From: JAFGDH01 sp964441265
Lineage (GTDB): Archaea; Aenigmatarchaeota; Aenigmatarchaeia; QMZP01; QMZT01
Length of the DNA stretch: 46,043 nt
Assembly: GCA_964441265.1 (NCBI GenBank)
Contig: CAYYKJ010000012.1
Span: forward strand, 1 to 46,043
Direction: 5' to 3'
Both the position numbers and the translations under genes were made by a program. Within the stretch, counting starts at the first letter, position 1; each line of letters starts with the position of its first letter. Of this stretch, positions 15,932 through 23,976 are shown one piece after another. Under the pieces are notes generated by a model. The model was not told the DNA's origin and searched no databases. It was given only the letters and a program-made list of their open reading frames with translations.

Positions 15932-16242
15932 TGGGGCCGCCGAGATTTGTCCGAACCCTTTCCACCTGGAAGCAAGCGAGCTTGCGAGCGAAGCTCCTTT
16001 CTGCTCAAGCTCTTTCCTGAAAAGAGCTTGTTGAACTCGAGTTACCAGCTGTCCGTAAATCCCGATCATCGCGGTTTCCCGCTCATTGGCTCGGGACTTT
16101 CCCCGAGCTGGAGTGATTTCGGCGTCGCCCGTCATCTTTGCAACGGGCATGCTAGACCAATGCAGAAGCCCCCGGCATTTTTGCTCCAAAGCTTTCGCGC
16201 AAATGTCGGCTGCCGGAAAGGCTTTGACTACACTACGGCCCC
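15932..16242 (-). tRNA. tRNA-Trp (anticodon CCA) with an inferred five introns
   Basis: Acceptor GGGGCCG (16242-16236) pairs with CGGCCCC (15939-15933); discriminator A is 15932. Exon pieces: D-arm GTGTAGTC + TGGTCTAGCAT, 26 G, CCCG + A, loop CTCCAG + A, TCGGG, a short variable region, TCGAG-TTCAA + AT-CTCGG. Together they make a regular 75-nt tRNA-Trp. Inferred introns: D-loop ~16225-16160 (66 nt), anticodon stem 30/31 ~16143-16115 (29), canonical 37/38 ~16107-16067 (41), variable region ~16058-16043 (16), T-loop ~16030-15947 (84). The ends, D-loop, 37/38 and T-loop introns are firm; the 30/31 and variable-region introns follow from the pairing. Confidence 0.82.
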
Positions 16243-16379
16243 GTGTTTCGGAGTGCGGCCCGGTCAGTTAGATCCAGGCCGTCACGTCATGTTGTTTGGA
16301 TATGTATCTTTTGTTCCTTAAATGATTTAAAAGAGAACGGGCTCGGATAGCTTAAATACAAACCAGGAGAAATATACAT

Positions 16380-17405
16380 ATGGGAGTCAGCGTCAGGAAG
16401 GAAGGGGTGATCCTCGAGCCGGGCGACCTGGATTTCGAGAACCAGGCAGTCCTGAACCCGGGCTGCGTGAGGGTCGGGGATTCCGTGCACATGTTCTACA
16501 GGGCAGTGGGCAGGAAAGGCTTCACCTCCAACATAGGCCACTGCAAGCTGGTGGGCCCCACCGAGCTGGTGGAGAGGGACGGGAAACCGGTGATGGTGCC
16601 GGAAAAACCATACGAGAAGAAGGGGCTGGAAGACCCGCGGATCGTTTCCCTCGAAGGCAGATACTACATGTTCTACACCGCTTATGACGGAAAGAACGCC
16701 AGGGCCGCCTATGCGGTGAGCGGGGACCTGAAAAAATGGGAGAAGAAGGGTCCGATAATCCCCAAAATAAGATACGAGGAAGCGGAGGGCCTGCTCCACA
16801 AGTCGAGGCTCAAGGACAGGTACTATCTCTTCGGTTCTTCCTACGAGGAGGCCCTGGGGGATGACGTGCTCCTCTGGGAGAAGGATGCCTTCATATTTCC
16901 CAGGAGGTTCGGAAAGAACATCGCCCTGGTGCACAGGATTCTCCCGGACATACAGGTAACATATTTCAGGGACTTCGGGCAGCTCACCCTGGAATACTGG
17001 AAGAAATACCTGGAGCATCTCTCCGAATACGTGATTCTGGAACCGAGATACTGGTTCGAATCCAGGAACATAGGGGGAGGTTGCCCGCCGATAGAGACGG
17101 AACAGGGATGGATCATGATATACCACGCGGTGGAGGACTCCAACAGGGGAAGGATATACCGGGCGGGGGCAGCGCTCCTGGACAGGGACGATCCCTGCAG
17201 GGTGATAAGCAAGCTGAAGAGACCCCTCTTTTCCCCGGAAAAGGAATGGGAGCTCACCGGTGACGTGAACAACGTGGTTTTCCCCACTGGAGCTGCGGTG
17301 TTCGACGGGAGGCTTTACATCTATTACGGGGCCGCCGACAAGCGGATAGCAGCGGCCTCCCTCGACATAGACAAGCTGACCGGGGAACTCCTGAAAAACA
17401 AATAA
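16380..17405 (+). CDS. GH130-family beta-mannoside phosphorylase/hydrolase
   Basis: This 341-residue protein has a five-bladed beta-propeller pattern with repeated Y-x-M-F-Y-T/R blades and the catalytic signature GLEDPRI (Asp85). GH130 enzymes phosphorolyse or hydrolyse beta-linked mannosides such as mannobiose or mannosyl-glucose. The gene starts about 30 bp after a TATA box (GCTTAAATAC) and is followed after 27 bp by a GT4 glycosyltransferase. A paralogous GH130/GT4 pair lies just downstream in a different arrangement. The exact sugar is not readable from sequence. Confidence 0.88.
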   Translation: MGVSVRKEGVILEPGDLDFENQAVLNPGCVRVGDSVHMFYRAVGRKGFTSNIGHCKLVGPTELVERDGKPVMVPEKPYEKKGLEDPRIVSLEGRYYMFYTAYDGKNARAAYAVSGDLKKWEKKGPIIPKIRYEEAEGLLHKSRLKDRYYLFGSSYEEALGDDVLLWEKDAFIFPRRFGKNIALVHRILPDIQVTYFRDFGQLTLEYWKKYLEHLSEYVILEPRYWFESRNIGGGCPPIETEQGWIMIYHAVEDSNRGRIYRAGAALLDRDDPCRVISKLKRPLFSPEKEWELTGDVNNVVFPTGAAVFDGRLYIYYGAADKRIAAASLDIDKLTGELLKNK

Positions 17406-17432
17406 TTTAAAGCCCGTAAACATAGTATTCCA

Positions 17433-18584
17433 ATGAGAAGGAGGAAAAACCCTACCATCTTCTTCATGGGGACTTATCCCCCCAGAAAATGCGGAATAGC
17501 CACGTTCACCAGGAACCTCGCCAGGAGCTTCGACAGAAGATTCCCGAAGTACAGCATGAGAATAATCGCGATTGACGACAAGCTCTCCGAAAGGCTGGAA
17601 TACCCGAGGGAGGTCAGGTACAGGATAAGGGAAAAGAGAATCGAGGATTATTCCAGGGTGGCCAGGAAGCTCAACAGGGACAGGAAGGCGAACCTGATAT
17701 GCATACAGCACGAGTTCGGTCTTTACGGGGGGAAATACCTGAACTACCTGACCGGCTTCCTGGAAACCGTAAAAAAGCCGGTGATCATGACTCTGCACAC
17801 GGTTATACCGGACCCAGCGGAAAACATCAGGAGCACGATAAATTACCTTTCGAGGAAGGTGTCCTCCTTTGTCGTGATGGCGAACAGGGCGGTGGACATC
17901 CTGAGGGAAGACTACGGGGTCGAATGCGAGATCAGGATGATACCCCACGGAATACATGAATCCCCCTACCAGGAGAACGGCGCCCTCAAGAGGGAGCTGG
18001 GGTACGGGGACAGGACTCTCCTCGGCTCTTTCGGCCTGATCAGCGGGGGGAAGAGCTACGAGGACATAATACGGGCGCTTCCCCGGGTGGTCAGGAAGCA
18101 CCCGGACACCCTTTACCTGATAATGGGGGAGACCCATCCCGGCATACTCAGGGACGAGGGGGAGAAGTACAGGGAGCGCCTCAAAAAGATGGTCAAGAGG
18201 CTCAGGCTGGAGGATAACGTGGAATTCGTCAACAAATACATGGAACCCAGGGAGCTCATGAAATACCTGGGAGCCATAGACGTCTTCGTCTCCTCCGGGA
18301 AGGGAACCCACCAGATAACCAGCGGGACGCTTTCCTATGCGATGGGGTGCGGCAAGCCGGTGGTGACCATACCATTCCTCCACGCCCGGGAGGCGGTGAC
18401 ACCGGAGAGGGGGATGCTGGCCGAGATCGGGAAGCCGAAATCTTTCGAGAGGGCCCTCAGGAAGCTCCTCTCCGACCCGGAGCTCAGGGAGAGGATGGGG
18501 AGGAACGCCTACGAATACACCAGGCAGGCCACCTGGCCGAACGTGTCCGATTCCTACATGGATGCCTTCAGAGGACTTATCTGA
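17433..18584 (+). CDS. GT4-family glycosyltransferase (GH130-associated)
   Basis: This 383-residue GT-B fold protein has the N-terminal GTYPPRKCGIATFT motif, QHEFGLYGG, the phosphate-binding Gly-rich SFGLISGGKSYED and a C-terminal TPERGMLAEIG segment with the E-x7-E-like region of GT4. It probably transfers mannose or another sugar from a nucleotide donor. The ORF is intact and has its own TATA-like box (ATTTAAAG, 17406-17413). The ends of this gene and the convergent GH130 gene overlap by 8 bp. It is a clear paralogue of the GT at 19546. Confidence 0.88.
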   Translation: MRRRKNPTIFFMGTYPPRKCGIATFTRNLARSFDRRFPKYSMRIIAIDDKLSERLEYPREVRYRIREKRIEDYSRVARKLNRDRKANLICIQHEFGLYGGKYLNYLTGFLETVKKPVIMTLHTVIPDPAENIRSTINYLSRKVSSFVVMANRAVDILREDYGVECEIRMIPHGIHESPYQENGALKRELGYGDRTLLGSFGLISGGKSYEDIIRALPRVVRKHPDTLYLIMGETHPGILRDEGEKYRERLKKMVKRLRLEDNVEFVNKYMEPRELMKYLGAIDVFVSSGKGTHQITSGTLSYAMGCGKPVVTIPFLHAREAVTPERGMLAEIGKPKSFERALRKLLSDPELRERMGRNAYEYTRQATWPNVSDSYMDAFRGLI

Positions 18585-19473
18585 GAACAGAAGAGACGTA
18601 CTCTTCCAGTTCTCTCCTGTCAACGGTCGCCAGGCAGACGTGGGTGTCGGCCCCGCCGTAATAATAGAAATACACACCGCCCTTCTCAACGATCCCCTCG
18701 CCGAATATCACGTTACTGACCTTCCCCCCGGTCTCGTACGTTTCTGCGGGGGTCATGAGAGGCCCGTCCGCCCTGTAAAGTATCCTGCGGGGATTCTTCC
18801 TGTCCAGAACCGCCAGGGAGGGATGGAAAACGCCGTCACTGTCCGCGGTGTTGAAGAAGAGGACCAGATTATTTCCGATCACCAGCGGGGGCGGCCCCAC
18901 CTCCACGTATTTGCTGTCGAACCTTCCCTCCACGGTCTCCATGAGGGGCTCCTTTTCTATATCCCATTTCAAAAGGTCCTCCGAGAAAGCCGCATGTATC
19001 CTCTTCCCCCCTATGAGCATGAAATACTTCCCGCCCACCTTCTCCGGGAATATGGCCGCTGACTTGATGTCCCTGGCGATTATCCCCTTCTTTTCCCAGT
19101 TAACCATGTCCAGTGAGACGGCCAGAGAGGTGTACACGTTCTCGCACCTTTCAGGATGTTTCCCGTCGTAGGCGGTGTAGGTCATGTAGAATTTGTCCCC
19201 GATTTTGGTTATTCTCGGGTCCTCGCACCCCTGCCTCTCCTCGGGTCTGTCCGGGAGTATGACCGGGTTATCCCCGTGCTTCCGGAAGCTGAACCCGTCC
19301 CCGCTCACTGCCAGGCAGAGGCTGGAAACCTTGTCCTCCCCTTCCGCCCTGTAAACCAGATATACCTTCCCCCAGTGCAGGACCGCGGCAGGATTATAGG
19401 CGCATTTGCTCTCGTAAGGCCTCGACGGGTCGGGGCTGATCACCGGATTTTTACCGTATCTCCTGAGAAGCAT
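18577..19473 (-). CDS. GH130-family glycoside phosphorylase/hydrolase (second copy)
   Basis: Starting at ATG 19473 gives 298 residues beginning MLLRRYGKNPVI, the typical GH130 opening; the longer upstream frame is antisense to the next gene and rejected. The catalytic signature is GCEDPRI, at the same residue numbers (84-87) as in the first copy, and blades carry VYLVYRAEG, KFYMTYTAYDGK and VYFYYYGGAD. It is shorter than the 16380 protein and clearly diverged from it, so substrates may differ. It is divergent from the GT4 gene at 19546; the 72 bp between them are AT-rich with TATA-like boxes for each direction. Confidence 0.86.
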   Translation of the reverse strand: MLLRRYGKNPVISPDPSRPYESKCAYNPAAVLHWGKVYLVYRAEGEDKVSSLCLAVSGDGFSFRKHGDNPVILPDRPEERQGCEDPRITKIGDKFYMTYTAYDGKHPERCENVYTSLAVSLDMVNWEKKGIIARDIKSAAIFPEKVGGKYFMLIGGKRIHAAFSEDLLKWDIEKEPLMETVEGRFDSKYVEVGPPPLVIGNNLVLFFNTADSDGVFHPSLAVLDRKNPRRILYRADGPLMTPAETYETGGKVSNVIFGEGIVEKGGVYFYYYGGADTHVCLATVDRRELEEYVSSVLR

Positions 19474-19545
19474 ATATTTTATAAGGGAAATCCGGTATAT
19501 AACGTTTAAACATCCTTTTTTAAAGCATTTTCCACTATTTTGTTT

Positions 19546-20736
19546 ATGCAAAAACCCGGAGAAACCGGAAAAAAGAAGACCATCCTCTTTCTGAGCAGCT
19601 ACCCCCCCAGAAAATGCGGAATAGCCGCGTTCACCCGCGACCTCGCCAGGACGATAGAGAACCACCCCGATTCTGATGTCAGGACCAGGATAATCGCACT
19701 GAACGACGGCGGGAACATGTACGATTATCCGGAAGAGGTCCTCCTGCAGATAAACGAGGAGGACCGGAAGACCTACCGGAACATCGCCGGAATAATAAAC
19801 GAGATGGACAACGTGAAGGCGGTGAGTATACAGCACGAATTCAAGCTCTACGGATCGGATTACGGGGAGAACCTTATGGAATTCATAAAGAACACAGAAA
19901 AGCCGATCATAACCACCTTCCATACCATTCTTCCCCACCCCTCCGGGGAGAGGAGGTCCGTGGTCAGGGAGATATCGGAGAAGTCGAAAAGCGTCGTGGT
20001 CATGACGGAGAAGGGGAAGGAGATACTCCAGGACCACTACGGGATAGATCCCTCGAAGGTGAGGACCATACCCCACGGTGTTCATGAAATCTCTCCCGAA
20101 AAGGAGGAGGAGAAAAGGAAGCTGGGATACGGGGACAACATCATACTCTCCTCCTTCGGGTTCATGAGGACGGGGAGGGGCGTCCGCTCCTCGGGAAAGG
20201 GATATGAATACGTTCTGGACGCACTTCCTGCAATAACAGAGAAGTTCCCCAACGTGAAATACCTGATAATCGGGATCACCCACCCCAAATATCTCAAAAC
20301 CGAGGGGGAAGCGTACAGGTACTTCCTCGAAGGCATGGTCAGGGGGCTGGGCGTGGAGAACCACGTAGAATTCATAAACGAATACCTTTCCCTGGAGGAG
20401 CTGCTCTCATACCTCAAGGCAACAGACGTTTATTTGTGCCCCCCTCTGAATCCCTACCAGGTCACCAGCGGGACTCTCTGCTATGCGATGGGATGCGGGT
20501 GCCCGGTGGTTTCCACCCCCTTTTCCCACGCAAAGGAGATACTCACGCCCGGGAGGGGAGTGGTCATCGAAGACTTCAGGAAGCCCGGGCTGATCAGCGA
20601 CGCGGTCAACGGGATACTCTCCGATCCGGAAAGTAAGGAGAGAATGGGGAGGAAAGCCTACGAGTTCACCCGCCGCATGGTATGGCCGAAGGCGGCGGAA
20701 TCCTACCTGAATCTCTTCAGAGAAGCCTGGGAATGA
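19546..20736 (+). CDS. GT4-family glycosyltransferase (second copy)
   Basis: ATG 19546 is preferred over in-frame TTG 19540. The ~396-residue GT-B protein shares with the upstream paralogue SYPPRKCGIAAFTRDLAR, IQHEFKLYG, TFHTILPHP, IPHGVHE, ITHPKYLKTEGE and YQVTSGTLCYAMGCG. It has a short insertion (TGRGVRSSGKG) in the donor-binding loop that the first copy lacks. It probably acts with the divergent GH130, as in bacterial mannan-type loci where GH130 and this GT4 class are adjacent. A TATA-like CTTTTTTAAAG lies ~25-30 bp upstream. Confidence 0.88.
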   Translation: MQKPGETGKKKTILFLSSYPPRKCGIAAFTRDLARTIENHPDSDVRTRIIALNDGGNMYDYPEEVLLQINEEDRKTYRNIAGIINEMDNVKAVSIQHEFKLYGSDYGENLMEFIKNTEKPIITTFHTILPHPSGERRSVVREISEKSKSVVVMTEKGKEILQDHYGIDPSKVRTIPHGVHEISPEKEEEKRKLGYGDNIILSSFGFMRTGRGVRSSGKGYEYVLDALPAITEKFPNVKYLIIGITHPKYLKTEGEAYRYFLEGMVRGLGVENHVEFINEYLSLEELLSYLKATDVYLCPPLNPYQVTSGTLCYAMGCGCPVVSTPFSHAKEILTPGRGVVIEDFRKPGLISDAVNGILSDPESKERMGRKAYEFTRRMVWPKAAESYLNLFREAWE

Positions 20737-20772
20737 ACCTATTTTCACCCAAAAAGCAACTTCTGAGGGCAC

Positions 20773-20797
20773 AAATATATATTTAGGTCAACCTAAA
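20773..20797 (+). promoter_or_regulatory. TATA box and palindromic DtxR-type operator
   Basis: AAATATATAT (20773-20782) is a strong TATA box. It is followed by TTTAGG-TCAA-CCTAAA (20782-20797), a perfect 6-bp inverted repeat with a 4-nt spacer that resembles metal-regulator sites of the DtxR/MntR class. It lies between the TATA box and the start codon at 20807, where bound repressor would block transcription of the DtxR-FeoB unit. Confidence 0.75.
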
Positions 20798-20806
20798 CAT
20801 TACTCT

Positions 20807-21403
20807 ATGGTATCCGAGAATGTAGAGGAATACCTGGAAATCATATACCGGCTCAGGGAAAAAAAGGAGCCGGCGACCACCACCAGTATATCCAGGGACA
20901 TGGACATATCCCCCGCCAGCGTCTCAGAGATGCTCTCCAGGCTGGCCGGGATGGGATACGTGAAAAGGGTTCCCTACAGGGGGGTCACACTGACCAGCAA
21001 GGGGAGCCGGGTGGGAAAGAGAATTCTCAGGAAGCACAGGTTGATAGAGAGGTTTCTCAGGAGCATAGGGGTCCGGAAGAGGGTGCACGAGCAGGCCTGC
21101 AGGCTGGAGCACGTGGTATCCGACGATTTCGAGAAGGCCATCACCAGGCAGGTCAGTTCGGGGAAGAGCTCCAGGGGAATGGTCTCCATATCCGAACTCC
21201 GGGAAGGGAAGAAGGCGAAGATAGTCTCCATAGAATCCGGCTACCGCGCTAAAAGGAGGCTGGAGGAGATGGGTCTCACACCCGGAACCGAGGTCGAGAT
21301 AGGGAAGAGAGGTCCCATGGGAGGCCCGGTCGAGGTGTTCGTGAGGGGCTCCCGCCTTGTGATAGGCAGGGGGCTCGCGAAGAGGGTCATGGTGGAGACA
21401 TGA
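20807..21403 (+). CDS. DtxR/MntR-family metalloregulator with C-terminal FeoA domain
   Basis: The product has 198 residues. Residues 1-65 form a winged helix (ISRDMDISPASVSEMLSRLAGMGYV), 66-120 the metal-binding dimerisation helices (HRLIERFL, EQACRLEHVVSDDFEKAI), and ~128-198 an SH3-like FeoA domain (ELREGKKAKIVSIESGY...LGLTPGTEVEI-type). It senses Fe(II) or Mn(II) and represses uptake genes. The transcript should be leaderless. A perfect palindrome between TATA box and start suggests autorepression. It overlaps feoB by 4 bp (ATGA), so FeoA-domain regulator and FeoB are translationally coupled. Confidence 0.93.
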   Translation: MVSENVEEYLEIIYRLREKKEPATTTSISRDMDISPASVSEMLSRLAGMGYVKRVPYRGVTLTSKGSRVGKRILRKHRLIERFLRSIGVRKRVHEQACRLEHVVSDDFEKAITRQVSSGKSSRGMVSISELREGKKAKIVSIESGYRAKRRLEEMGLTPGTEVEIGKRGPMGGPVEVFVRGSRLVIGRGLAKRVMVET

Positions 21404-23322
21404 AAAAGAAGCTCAGGATAGCGCTCGCGGGGAATTCCAACGTGGGAAAATCGGTCATCTTCAACTACCTCACCGGCCTCAACCAGCGGATAGGAAACTG
21501 GCCGGGGAAGACCGTGGAGATGGCCGAGGGGTCATTCCGTTTCGCTGACAGGGACATAGACGTGATAGACCTGCCCGGCATATATTCCATGTCGACCTAT
21601 TCCATCGAGGAGATCGTGAGCAGGGAATACATAGCGGAGGAAAGGCCGGACGTGGTGATAAACGTCATAGACGCCTCTGTGCTGGAGAGGAACCTGTTTT
21701 TCACACTTCAGCTGATAGAGATGGGAAGGCCGATGGTGATCATCCTCAACCAGGTGGACACAGCCGAAAAGAAGGGTATAAGCATCGACCACGGGAAGCT
21801 CGGCAGGATACTGGGCGTCCCCGTCATACCCACCGTCGCCGTCAAGGGTACCGGCATACACGAGGCCATAGAGAAGACCATGGAGCTTTCGGAATCTGGG
21901 AAGAAGCCCCGGAGGGTGAAATACGGGAAGGAAATCGAGAAGGGTATACGGAAAATAGCCGGAATGCTGAAGGGCATAAAGACCGGTTATCCCCCCAGAT
22001 GGCTGGCAATAAAGCTCCTGGAAAGGGACAAAGATATTCTCGACATGGTTTCCGGGAGGAAGCCGGAGGCGGTGAAGGAGGCAGAAAGGATATCCAGGAG
22101 TATAAGAAAAATCCACGGGCATTCCTGCCCCACCGCCATGACCTGCGAGAAATACGCAAAGGCCAGCAGGATAGCCGCGGAAGTGCAGGAATCCGCCAGT
22201 GAGAAGAAGGGGCTCTCGGACAGGATACACGACCTCACCACCAGCCGGTTCTGGGGATACCCGGTGATGTTCGCCGTGGTTATAGCGATATTGTTATCCG
22301 TCTTCACTTTCGGGGACTTCTTCGCCGGGGCGATGGAGGACCTCTTCATGGCCTTCATGTCCCCCGCGGAGACCTATTTCGGGGGCGAGTTCTGGTTCTG
22401 GTTCCCGTCAGCGATTCTGGAGGGAATAGTTTCTGCCCTTACAGTGATACTGCCCTACATACTGCCTTTCTACCTCATACTCGGGGTGCTGGAGAACTCG
22501 GGATACCTGTCCAGGATGGCCTTCCTCATGGACAATATAATGCATAAGATAGGCCTCCACGGAAAGGCGTTCATACCCCTGATGATGGGCTACGGGTGCA
22601 ATGTCCCGGCATGTCTGGGATGCAGGATAATGGAGACCCACAGGGAAAGGATGATAGCTATTTTCGTGACCACGCTCATCCCCTGCGCGGCCGTGACGGC
22701 GGTGATCATGGGACTGGTAGCCAGGTTCGTGAGCATATGGTGGGCGGCGGGGCTTTACCTTATAGACATAGCCATAGTTCTGGTGCTGGGAAGGATCGCA
22801 TTCAAGGTCCTCCCCGGGGAGCCATCGGGACTGATCATGGAGATACACACGCTGAGGGTCCCGGACCTCAAAACCACACTGAAGCAGACCTGGTTCAGGA
22901 CGAAGGACTTCTTTTACATGGCCCTGCCCATAATAGTGGCCAGCACCATAATCATACGCCTGGCCGCGGCCGCCGAACTCCTTGTCCCCCTTTCCGGGGC
23001 GATAAGCCCCGTCACCGTGGCATGGCTCGGTCTCCCGGCAATAACCGGGGTGGCCCTGGCTTTCGGGACGCTGAAGAAGGAGATGACGCTGGTCATGCTT
23101 GCCGTTCTCTTCGGCACGACCAATTTCGCCCTGGTCATGACCCCTGTCCAGATCTTGGTGTTCGCCTTCGTGACCATGCTCTACATACCCTGCGCTGCCA
23201 CCATAGCCGCCCTGATCAGGGAGGCCGGATGGAAGAGGGGAATGCTCATAACCGTGTTCAACATAGTGTTCGCAATATTGGCGGGAGGGATATTCTTCAG
23301 AATCCTTTCCCTTTTCATGTAA
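21400..23322 (+). CDS. feoB: Ferrous iron transporter FeoB
   Basis: This 640-residue protein has an N-terminal GTPase domain: G1 GNSNVGKS (11-18), G3 DLPG, and G4 NQVD in place of the usual NxxD variants. A helical GDI-like domain follows (about 170-270), then a polytopic membrane part with two Gate segments (LENSGYLSRMAFLMDNIMHKIGLHGKAFIP-like and the later FYMALPIIVAS region). The Cys-containing GYGCNVPACLGCR motif is typical of the pore. It imports Fe(II). There is no separate feoA; that domain is fused to the upstream regulator. Confidence 0.97.
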   Translation: MKKKLRIALAGNSNVGKSVIFNYLTGLNQRIGNWPGKTVEMAEGSFRFADRDIDVIDLPGIYSMSTYSIEEIVSREYIAEERPDVVINVIDASVLERNLFFTLQLIEMGRPMVIILNQVDTAEKKGISIDHGKLGRILGVPVIPTVAVKGTGIHEAIEKTMELSESGKKPRRVKYGKEIEKGIRKIAGMLKGIKTGYPPRWLAIKLLERDKDILDMVSGRKPEAVKEAERISRSIRKIHGHSCPTAMTCEKYAKASRIAAEVQESASEKKGLSDRIHDLTTSRFWGYPVMFAVVIAILLSVFTFGDFFAGAMEDLFMAFMSPAETYFGGEFWFWFPSAILEGIVSALTVILPYILPFYLILGVLENSGYLSRMAFLMDNIMHKIGLHGKAFIPLMMGYGCNVPACLGCRIMETHRERMIAIFVTTLIPCAAVTAVIMGLVARFVSIWWAAGLYLIDIAIVLVLGRIAFKVLPGEPSGLIMEIHTLRVPDLKTTLKQTWFRTKDFFYMALPIIVASTIIIRLAAAAELLVPLSGAISPVTVAWLGLPAITGVALAFGTLKKEMTLVMLAVLFGTTNFALVMTPVQILVFAFVTMLYIPCAATIAALIREAGWKRGMLITVFNIVFAILAGGIFFRILSLFM

Positions 23323-23331
23323 TACCCGGGT

Positions 23332-23976
23332 TTATCCCTTTTTGTCCGTCAGCCCTTTCAGAACCCTGAAATCCTCCATCAGAACCGATTTCAGCTCCGG
23401 GTTCCGCAGAGCCGCCGCCGGGTGGTGTATGGGGACTATTTTTGAGGATATCATCAGGTTGTGGACGGGAAAGACCTCCCCGTGTATCTTCCCTATCCTG
23501 TCCGGCCTGATCCCGAACTTCTCCAGCACGTAGGAGGTGGAGAAATTGCCCAGGGTGCAGATTATCCGAGGCTTCAGGAGGGCTATCTGCCTGTCCAGGT
23601 AAGGCGAACATGCCTTTATCTCTTCAGGCTGGGGGTCCCTGTTTTTCGGGGGGCGGCATTTGAGGATGTTCCCTATGAACACGTCCTCCCTCTTCAGATC
23701 GATGGATTCCAGCAGCTCGTCCAGCAGCTTTCCCGCCCTGCCCACGAAGGGTCTTCCCCGGACGTCCTCGTTGAACCCCGGGGCCTCCCCTATGAACATG
23801 ATCTCCGGCGAAAGGGATCCCTCACCGGGAACTGGGTTCTTCCTGGTCTTCCGGAGCCCGCATCTTTTGCAGGCCTTCACATCTTCCTCCATCTTCCTGA
23901 AATCCTCTTCCCTGCTCATCCTATCAGCCGCTCCCGTTGGCTCCGCCCAGCCTGGCATTTTCATCAATATAGTCAT
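23332..23976 (-). CDS. udg: Uracil-DNA glycosylase, family 4 (Fe-S)
   Basis: The product is 214 residues if translated from ATG 23976, which overlaps the upstream stop as ATGA; Met20 is an alternative. Four cysteines (36, 39, 107, 123) have the spacing that binds the [4Fe-4S] cluster. GEAPGFNED (63-71) is the water-activating motif and HHPAAALRNP the DNA-intercalating motif. The enzyme removes uracil from deaminated DNA, important in thermophilic archaea. It is the last gene of a leftward unit starting with the Nbp35-type ATPase, and converges on feoB with a 9-bp gap. Confidence 0.94.
   Translation of the reverse strand: MTILMKMPGWAEPTGAADRMSREEDFRKMEEDVKACKRCGLRKTRKNPVPGEGSLSPEIMFIGEAPGFNEDVRGRPFVGRAGKLLDELLESIDLKREDVFIGNILKCRPPKNRDPQPEEIKACSPYLDRQIALLKPRIICTLGNFSTSYVLEKFGIRPDRIGKIHGEVFPVHNLMISSKIVPIHHPAAALRNPELKSVLMEDFRVLKGLTDKKG

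Noticed and set aside
16067..16143. C/D-box guide RNA within the tRNA-Trp intron, as in other archaea
   Set aside because: GATGA-like boxes appear (16136-16132, 16070-16066), but no CTGA D boxes at suitable spacing, and the intron is split by anticodon exon bases.
15899..16189. N-terminal extension of the M24 peptidase
   Set aside because: It would be translated from within the tRNA-Trp gene and its introns. The family N-terminus begins at ATG 15898.
16287..18689. 800-codon open frame on the minus strand across the GH130 and GT4 genes
   Set aside because: It is antisense to two strongly supported genes, has no recognisable domain, and is explained by GC-rich codon bias opening the opposite strand.
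19474..20364. N-terminal ~297-residue extension of the second GH130 gene
   Set aside because: The extension is antisense to the GT4 gene and lacks family similarity. The GH130 fold begins at ATG 19473.
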